A stretch of DNA of 64,000 nt, from assembly GCF_003340345.1 (NCBI RefSeq), contig NZ_PPTQ01000002.1:1-64000 (forward strand), given 5' to 3'. This DNA comes from Paraeggerthella hongkongensis (lineage in GTDB: Bacteria > Actinomycetota > Coriobacteriia > Coriobacteriales > Eggerthellaceae). Below, in pieces: positions 59,251-64,000 of this stretch. The position numbers and the translations under genes were made by a program. Under the pieces are notes generated by a model. It saw nothing but the letters and a program-made list of their open reading frames with translations, was not told where the DNA came from and did not search any database. Position 1 is the stretch's first letter, and each line of letters starts with the position of its first letter.

Positions 59251-60686
59251 CGGAGTCCACCTTCCTTTCTCGGTACGCTCACGCGTAGCGTGAACGGCGG
59301 CCCAACATGAAAGCGGAACGTGCCGCCAAGCGCCTGCGCCGCGCGGCGCATCCCCGACAGCCCCGTCCCTTCGCGCACCGGCTTCTCCAGGGAAACGCCG
59401 TCGCTTTCCACGACCAGCTCGACGTGCTCGCGGGTTTCGCGCACGGTCGCCGAAACCGTTGACGCCTGGGCGTGCCTTGCCGCGTTGGTGGTCGCCTCGC
59501 GTACGACGCTTACGAACAGGCGCGCCGCCTCAGGGTCTTCGGGAAGCTCGCCTTCCACGTGAAGGTCGATGCCCACAAGCGAGAACGCGTCGGCCACGGC
59601 GGCAAGATCGGCTGCGGGGTTGGACGTGACGCGCGACGAAAGGCTGTCCAGGATCGTGCTGAGGAGCTCTCGGACGTCCTCGAGCGCGTCGGGCGAAACA
59701 TGCCCGTCTTCAAGGTAGCGGTGCAGGATGGACAGGCGTTGACCCACAATGTCGTGCACGTGCGACTTCATGCGCAGAAGCGTTTCGTTCTCCACCGTTT
59801 CCTGCAGGTTGTCCAAAGAGCGCTCCAACTCGGCCCCGGCTTTCTCGAGCAGGCGGTTGCTTCGCTCGATGTTGAGGTTCAGATGCTCGTCCTCCGTGAC
59901 GTCAAGCGCTACGATCAGCTGATAGGGGCGCGTGCGAAGCGTCACCTCGTTCAGAGCGAACAGCCTGATCTCGTTTTCGGAAAGGGCTATGCGCACCCCT
60001 TCGGGCAAAAGGGCGTTCGGCGCATCGCCTGCAGAGGCCCGCGCGCGCAGCGTTTTCCATAGGTCGCGGGTATCGGCAAGGTCGGCCGGAAGGCCCAGGC
60101 TCCGAAGCGATGCGCGCATCGAGTCGTTCATGAACGCTATAGCACCTGTTTCATCAGCGTAGAGCACGCCTTCAGGCAGGATGTCCAGCGCTTCCACCAT
60201 TGCGAAACGCGATACCGACGTGCGCGCTTGGCGGGTGTCGAGCACGAGCGCGCTTGAAATCCGGTAGAGGAAGAACGCCGCGTCGAGCACAAGGGCGATC
60301 CACCAAAGGTCTCCAAGGAAGCGAAGCGCAAACGGCGTGCAGGCCAGCAAGACGGCAAGCTCGAGGGCCATGCGCGGTCGGCGCAGCGAAGCGCCCAGCG
60401 CAAAGGCTGCGACGTTTCCCCAAAGAAGCGGTTCCAGGGGCAATCGGGCAACCGCCATTCCAATGAACCAGGTTCCGTCGGTTGCCCATGGCTCGAAGGC
60501 CATGCACGTCGAAAGGCACAGATGGACGACCAGCGCCGCTTCGTAGGCAAGCGCGCGCACTGGCGTTGCGGCTTCGCGACGCGCGGCGAACAGGCACGCG
60601 TGCGCTGCCTGCCCCACGGTCAGCAGAAAGAACAGCGCCGTCAGAAAGATGGCGACCGCGTGGTCCAGGGAAGATGCGGGGCCCAT
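59238..60686 (-). CDS. Sensor histidine kinase (HisKA_3 type)
   Basis: A 482-residue membrane kinase. The N-terminal third has about five to six hydrophobic helices (about 10-155). A PAS-like region follows (about 165-275), then the phosphorylation motif SHVHDIVGQRLSILHRYL with His about 311, and the HATPase domain with REATTNAARHAQAS (N-box) and GTGLSGMRRAAQALGG (G-box). This is the NarX/DegS-like type that pairs with NarL regulators, matching the gene downstream. The ATG shares one base with the stop of the upstream gene (TGATG), and AAGGAGG precedes it. Confidence 0.92.
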   Translation of the reverse strand: MGPASSLDHAVAIFLTALFFLLTVGQAAHACLFAARREAATPVRALAYEAALVVHLCLSTCMAFEPWATDGTWFIGMAVARLPLEPLLWGNVAAFALGASLRRPRMALELAVLLACTPFALRFLGDLWWIALVLDAAFFLYRISSALVLDTRQARTSVSRFAMVEALDILPEGVLYADETGAIAFMNDSMRASLRSLGLPADLADTRDLWKTLRARASAGDAPNALLPEGVRIALSENEIRLFALNEVTLRTRPYQLIVALDVTEDEHLNLNIERSNRLLEKAGAELERSLDNLQETVENETLLRMKSHVHDIVGQRLSILHRYLEDGHVSPDALEDVRELLSTILDSLSSRVTSNPAADLAAVADAFSLVGIDLHVEGELPEDPEAARLFVSVVREATTNAARHAQASTVSATVRETREHVELVVESDGVSLEKPVREGTGLSGMRRAAQALGGTFRFHVGPPFTLRVSVPRKEGGLRCES

Positions 60687-62389
60687 CAAGCCTCCTTCCT
60701 GGATGCGAGAACCGTGAGACGCATCTGGTCGTCCGAAACGTCCAGGCGAAACGCCGCGTCGCGCACATCGAGGGCGGCTTGCAGCGCGTCCGCGTGCGCT
60801 TGGAACGCCTTGCTTCGCTCCGAGCTTTGCAGGACCGCGCTCAATTCGACGTGCCGTGCGCCGTGATCATGCAGGTAGACGGCTAGCAGGGGATCCTCGC
60901 ATGAAAGCGCTATCAGGCCAAGGCCGTGCAGGCAGTCGTGCAGAACGTCCATGGCGGCGGCGGAAAGGGTCGCCTCGGTGTCGACGGTAACGATGCAGTC
61001 GACGCCGATCGCCCTCAGATCGGCTGAGGTTTCGCTTGCCGCAAGCTGGAACCTTCGCATGTTGAAATGATCGGCGCTCTTTTCAGCGAAGAGCAAGCTC
61101 GCTTTGCGCTTGCAGTAGGCTACGAGGAGCTTCACCCTTGTCAGCTTGGCGTGTCGTGCGTGAGCGCTGGGCGGGTCGTTTCCTTCGGGAAGGTCCGACA
61201 GAAGGAGCTTGATCTCGTCGGTTGTCGCGATCAGCGATTGCTCTACCTGGGCGAAGAGCTCTTGCTCGGCTTTCTGTCGGTAGAGGCGGCTTTGGATGGC
61301 GCGGCTTCGCTCGAGCATGAGGTTTCGGCGGCGAAGGACGTTTTGCTGATGTTCGAGGCGCCTGCGCCGTTCGACGGTGGCGGTAACGTCCTTCGAAAAG
61401 CTCACGGTGCCGCCCGTGATCCGATAGCTTTCCGATACGGTGAACGTTGGGCGCTCGTCTTCGGCGGACGAGCGGGCGTCGCGCGCGACGGGCGGCGGAA
61501 GGTCCGCGCGGTCGGTCTTGAATTCCTCTCGGCACCCGAGCGAGCGTATTCTCAGGTCGAAGGGGAGTTTGCGAAACGCTTCGCCGTACCAGACGTACGA
61601 GGGAAGCAGGCCGAAATCAAGGCAGAGCTCCAATCCCACCAAGACGATGATGGAAAAGCTGAACGCCAGGTTGGTCGTTTGCATCCCGGCGGCGCGCAGG
61701 GCGTACAGCAGCGCGTAGCAGAAGCCGGAACAGGCGATGACCAGGACGGGTGAGAAAGCGCTGCGAAGCTGGTTGCGCGCCGCAACGAACAGCACCCCGA
61801 AGTACATCGTGAAAAGCGAGACGATCCACGCGAATACCGCCCAATACCCTGCGACGTAGGAGTACGCGCCGTCCCATGAGCCGCTGCCGGGTTCGACGTC
61901 GAATGCGAAAACCAGGTGGTGCAGGTTGTTGGTAAGGACCAACCCGAGCAGCAGGCAGTCCACAACGATGACTGCGCGCTTGATTGCGCGCGCAGTTGGC
62001 GCGCGGTCGATTGCGGCCATGCGCAAAGCGCTGAAAAGGCACAAGGTTGGGACGAATATCATGGGGACGTAGTACAGGTACCAGTACGCGATGGTCAGGG
62101 ATTCGTTTGCGGTCCTGTATTTCACGAGCACTTCTCCCAGCCAGCATATAAGCAGAATCGCGATGATCACGAGGTAGCGTTTTGTGGCGGCATCCGAGCA
62201 CCGCAGGCAAACCGAGAACGTCCAGACAACCAGCAGGGGAGCAAGAAGGATCATCGCGCCTGCTGCGTCGGCCGGTCCAAGGTTTGCTCTCGGCTGCGAA
62301 GGCTCGGGCGCGGGCGCGTTCGAGAAGAGCTGCAGCGAAACGACTGCGGCCGCGAGAACGACCGCGCCGATGAGGGCGCACGCGCGCAC
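60686..62389 (-). CDS. 7TM sensor protein with degenerate kinase-like C-terminus
   Basis: A 567-residue membrane protein with about eight hydrophobic segments in residues 1-275 (first one a signal anchor, the rest like the histidine-kinase N-terminal 7TM region). The cytoplasmic part (about 300-567) has coiled-coil character and the shape of a kinase C-terminus, but neither an H-box His nor the N and G boxes can be found, so it is probably a non-catalytic input module for the kinase next to it. GTG at 62389 is the first normal start; however, the strong GGAGGTGA near 62448 lies about 10 bp before an in-frame ATC at 62440. The real N-terminus is thus uncertain. Confidence 0.7.
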   Translation of the reverse strand: MRACALIGAVVLAAAVVSLQLFSNAPAPEPSQPRANLGPADAAGAMILLAPLLVVWTFSVCLRCSDAATKRYLVIIAILLICWLGEVLVKYRTANESLTIAYWYLYYVPMIFVPTLCLFSALRMAAIDRAPTARAIKRAVIVVDCLLLGLVLTNNLHHLVFAFDVEPGSGSWDGAYSYVAGYWAVFAWIVSLFTMYFGVLFVAARNQLRSAFSPVLVIACSGFCYALLYALRAAGMQTTNLAFSFSIIVLVGLELCLDFGLLPSYVWYGEAFRKLPFDLRIRSLGCREEFKTDRADLPPPVARDARSSAEDERPTFTVSESYRITGGTVSFSKDVTATVERRRRLEHQQNVLRRRNLMLERSRAIQSRLYRQKAEQELFAQVEQSLIATTDEIKLLLSDLPEGNDPPSAHARHAKLTRVKLLVAYCKRKASLLFAEKSADHFNMRRFQLAASETSADLRAIGVDCIVTVDTEATLSAAAMDVLHDCLHGLGLIALSCEDPLLAVYLHDHGARHVELSAVLQSSERSKAFQAHADALQAALDVRDAAFRLDVSDDQMRLTVLASRKEA

Positions 62390-62496
62390 GCGCCTGTCGA
62401 AGCGGCTGCTTTCCGTTGCTCGTTTCCCCGTGGATGCGATGGTCCCCTCACCTCCCCGTATCCTGATAGCAGAATAATGGCTGATGCCCTTGCGGG

Positions 62497-62808
62497 TTAC
62501 AAGGCTTTCGGGTGCATTGTTGGAGTGTTGTCGACTTGAGGGCTCGAAGCGTTCGGCTTTCGAGTCCCGCTTTTCTTCGGGAGCGTTGCGTGGCGCACCG
62601 GGGACGTGGTTCGCAAGGGCGACTGCGCCTGCAGGGCCTCTTTCTCTTTCGCGTTCACTTTGCGACGACGGTCGGCCGCCCGTTCCACCCAGGCGTCGCG
62701 CGCCTTCTCGCTTTTGAATTCGTGCAGTACCGGCGACGTTTTCACGAACTTTTGCCCCATGCCCATTTCGTGACTGTCTTGGACCGCGTAATATGCCTTG
62801 GCCTTCAT
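62497..62808 (-). CDS. Small basic hypothetical protein (103 aa)
   Basis: I do not recognise a family. The first 50 residues look folded (MKAKAYYAVQDSHEMGMGQK then FVKTSPVLHEFKSEKARDAW), while the second half is basic, Ser/Pro-rich and probably disordered. GGAGC precedes the ATG at 62808. An AT-rich palindrome at 62894-62915 lies in its upstream region. The gene sits between the 7TM sensor and the GHKL kinase, all on the - strand. Confidence 0.6.
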   Translation of the reverse strand: MKAKAYYAVQDSHEMGMGQKFVKTSPVLHEFKSEKARDAWVERAADRRRKVNAKEKEALQAQSPLRTTSPVRHATLPKKSGTRKPNASSPQVDNTPTMHPKAL

Positions 62809-62893
62809 GACGCTGCTCCGATGCTCGTTGGAGAAGATGGGGCAGGGTGGAAGCGCCCTGCGGCCCGCACCTTCTGTAGGCGTTGCTTGTTTG

Positions 62894-62915
62894 AAAGTTA
62901 GTTTATACTAACTTT
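62894..62915. promoter_or_regulatory. AT-rich palindrome, likely operator
   Basis: Perfect 9-bp arms AAAGTTAGT and ACTAACTTT flank TTAT. On the - strand TATAAA within it could serve as a -10 box for the small basic gene. MarR- or TetR-type regulators use sites of this kind; none is next to it. Confidence 0.55.
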
Positions 62916-62951
62916 GAGGAGATGCAAGAGCGTCCCATGCGCGCGGGGACG

Positions 62952-64000
62952 CTATGCGGGCTGCTGCTCCAGGGGAATGGCGATGCGGGCGACGAACGCG
63001 CCGCCGACGGTTTCGTACAGGGACATGCCCCCGTGCTTTTCCACGATGGCGTCCACGCTTTTGATGCCGAAGCCGTGTCCTTGTTCGGACGTCGTCGGTC
63101 TGTCGTTTTCCATGGTCACGGTCTTGCAGCAGGGGTTTTCGACAAGGACCAGCAACGTGCGGTCGTCGGCGCTCGTAATTGCCAGGCGAACCTCGCGGTT
63201 TCGACCGTCGTGCACGTTCGCGCAAGCGGTCACGGCGTTTTCCAGCAGGTTCGACAGCAGGGCGCACCACTCCGTGTCGCTTAGCGGCACGTGTCGGGAA
63301 AGGCTCGCCGTTACCTGCATCGACACGCCAAAGTGATGTGCCTTTGCGGAAAACGAGGACAGTATCAGGTTCGTCGTCTCGTCGTTGCAGAACCGCTGCG
63401 GAGTGATGTCGTCAAGGTCGGCTTCGATTTCCGCTAGGTACTCCTTGAGCTTTTCGGCGTTGCCTTCAGCAACCAAGTTGCTGACAAGCGCAAGGTGGTG
63501 GCGCATGTCGTGTCGGTAGGCTGCCGTTTGCGCGGTTGTCTCGCGCAATCGGCTGAGCTCGAGCTTGGCCTGGTCGAGCTGCGCTGCGGCGGCTTGCTGT
63601 TCCTGAAGCAGCACCTGCTTTTCGCGCGTGTTTTTGAATACGCGAAAGACCAGGTAGTACGACAGCACCGTAAGCACAAGGGGTACCAGGCGCGCGTTCA
63701 GCCCGGCAGGCAGGTCCGTGATGGAGAAGCTGCCCCGCGTTGAGAACGCGTACAGTTCGTACGTCAACGGAATCAGGGAGAACCGAGCGAAATCGCCGGG
63801 TTCGCCGTGCTTGAGCGCGTAGGCGACCAGGTTGCGGAATCCCTTTGCGGCCACAAGAAGCATCAGCGCGCACGTTGCGGCAAAGATGGCCAGCTCGGTC
63901 CAGGGCCCGGTTTCCCCGAATAAGCGCGCGACCGAATCCACGATAACGGGGACGGCGCAGGACACGAATGCGGTGAGGAACGCGAACGCCACCTTCCATC
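62952..64000 (-). CDS. GHKL sensor kinase, AgrC-like (5' end beyond window)
   Basis: At least 346 residues of a membrane kinase; the frame stays open to the window edge, so the N-terminus is missing. The visible part has about four hydrophobic segments (the first at the window edge, the last ending near VLSYYLVFRVF), a coiled coil, the phosphorylation region YRHDMRHHLALVSNLV, and the ATPase motifs LLSNLLENAVTAC (N-box) and GHGFGIKSVDAIV (G-box). This is the AgrC/VirS-like GHKL type that senses peptides or other cues and pairs with LytTR regulators; the partner is probably outside the window. Confidence 0.85.
   Translation of the reverse strand, partial: WKVAFAFLTAFVSCAVPVIVDSVARLFGETGPWTELAIFAATCALMLLVAAKGFRNLVAYALKHGEPGDFARFSLIPLTYELYAFSTRGSFSITDLPAGLNARLVPLVLTVLSYYLVFRVFKNTREKQVLLQEQQAAAAQLDQAKLELSRLRETTAQTAAYRHDMRHHLALVSNLVAEGNAEKLKEYLAEIEADLDDITPQRFCNDETTNLILSSFSAKAHHFGVSMQVTASLSRHVPLSDTEWCALLSNLLENAVTACANVHDGRNREVRLAITSADDRTLLVLVENPCCKTVTMENDRPTTSEQGHGFGIKSVDAIVEKHGGMSLYETVGGAFVARIAIPLEQQPA

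Noticed and set aside
1-64000. CRISPR arrays, prophage, transposases, tRNA or rRNA genes
   Set aside because: The direct repeats found are tandem without spacers, and no phage, transposase or RNA gene signatures were seen on either strand.

Overview
The window reads as chromosomal DNA of a high-GC, Gram-positive anaerobe, most likely a gut actinobacterium of the class Coriobacteriia (Eggerthella-like). That placement is an inference. It rests on the GC-rich codon use, several sortase-anchored surface proteins, a class III fructose-bisphosphatase, an actinobacterial Ski2-like helicase and many two-component genes. No rRNA, tRNA, CRISPR array, transposase or prophage module was seen.

Layout. 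1-6865: housekeeping genes on the + strand (small membrane protein, dnaG, NfeD and SPFH pair, def-fmt-rsmB). 6866-11628: repeat-rich gap, BrnQ transporter, then a TetR regulator divergent from an ABC-2 export system with a palindrome between them. 12456-23678: a seven-gene surface locus with an LPXTG-like SpaA protein, a SipW-type signal peptidase, three alternate-signal (TasA/camelysin-like) exported proteins, an 1833-residue repeat protein and a small anchored protein. 24287-30556: Ski2-like helicase, ABC exporter, isocitrate dehydrogenase. 30760-35530: two overlapping YhgE/Pip membrane proteins. 35589-36739 (-): ferredoxin, NapH-like membrane protein and an ArsR regulator with the cysteine pattern of persulfide sensors. 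37059-38954: SHIRT-domain LPVTG protein. 39084-41240 (-): Tex. 41595-48046 (-): a signalling operon of Hpt, REC-HD-GYP-GGDEF, hybrid kinase, and a lipoprotein that joins a solute-binding domain to a 5'-nucleotidase C-terminal domain. 48293-50595: fbp and an ArsC-like protein. 50810-55389: a giant GIGSG-repeat surface protein split by a one-base frameshift just before its anchored C-terminal part. 55487-58393 (-): lipoprotein, SPFH protein with zinc ribbons, DUF4428-like protein. 58612-62389 (-): 7TM sensor, histidine kinase, NarL-type regulator. 62497-64000 (-): small basic protein and a GHKL kinase cut by the window end.

Three themes stand out. First, cell-surface display: four sorting-signal proteins with four different pentapeptides (LARTG, LTKTG, LPVTG, LAPTG) and a dedicated SipW fibre-like locus, with no sortase in the window. 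Second, signalling: a c-di-GMP phosphorelay operon ending in an unusual binding-protein fusion, plus two kinase systems. Third, intergenic repeats: a family of about 144-160 bp elements with 23-28 bp terminal inverted repeats. Two copies are clearly homologous and two more share the architecture and a central GACCTGG. All lie between transcription units.
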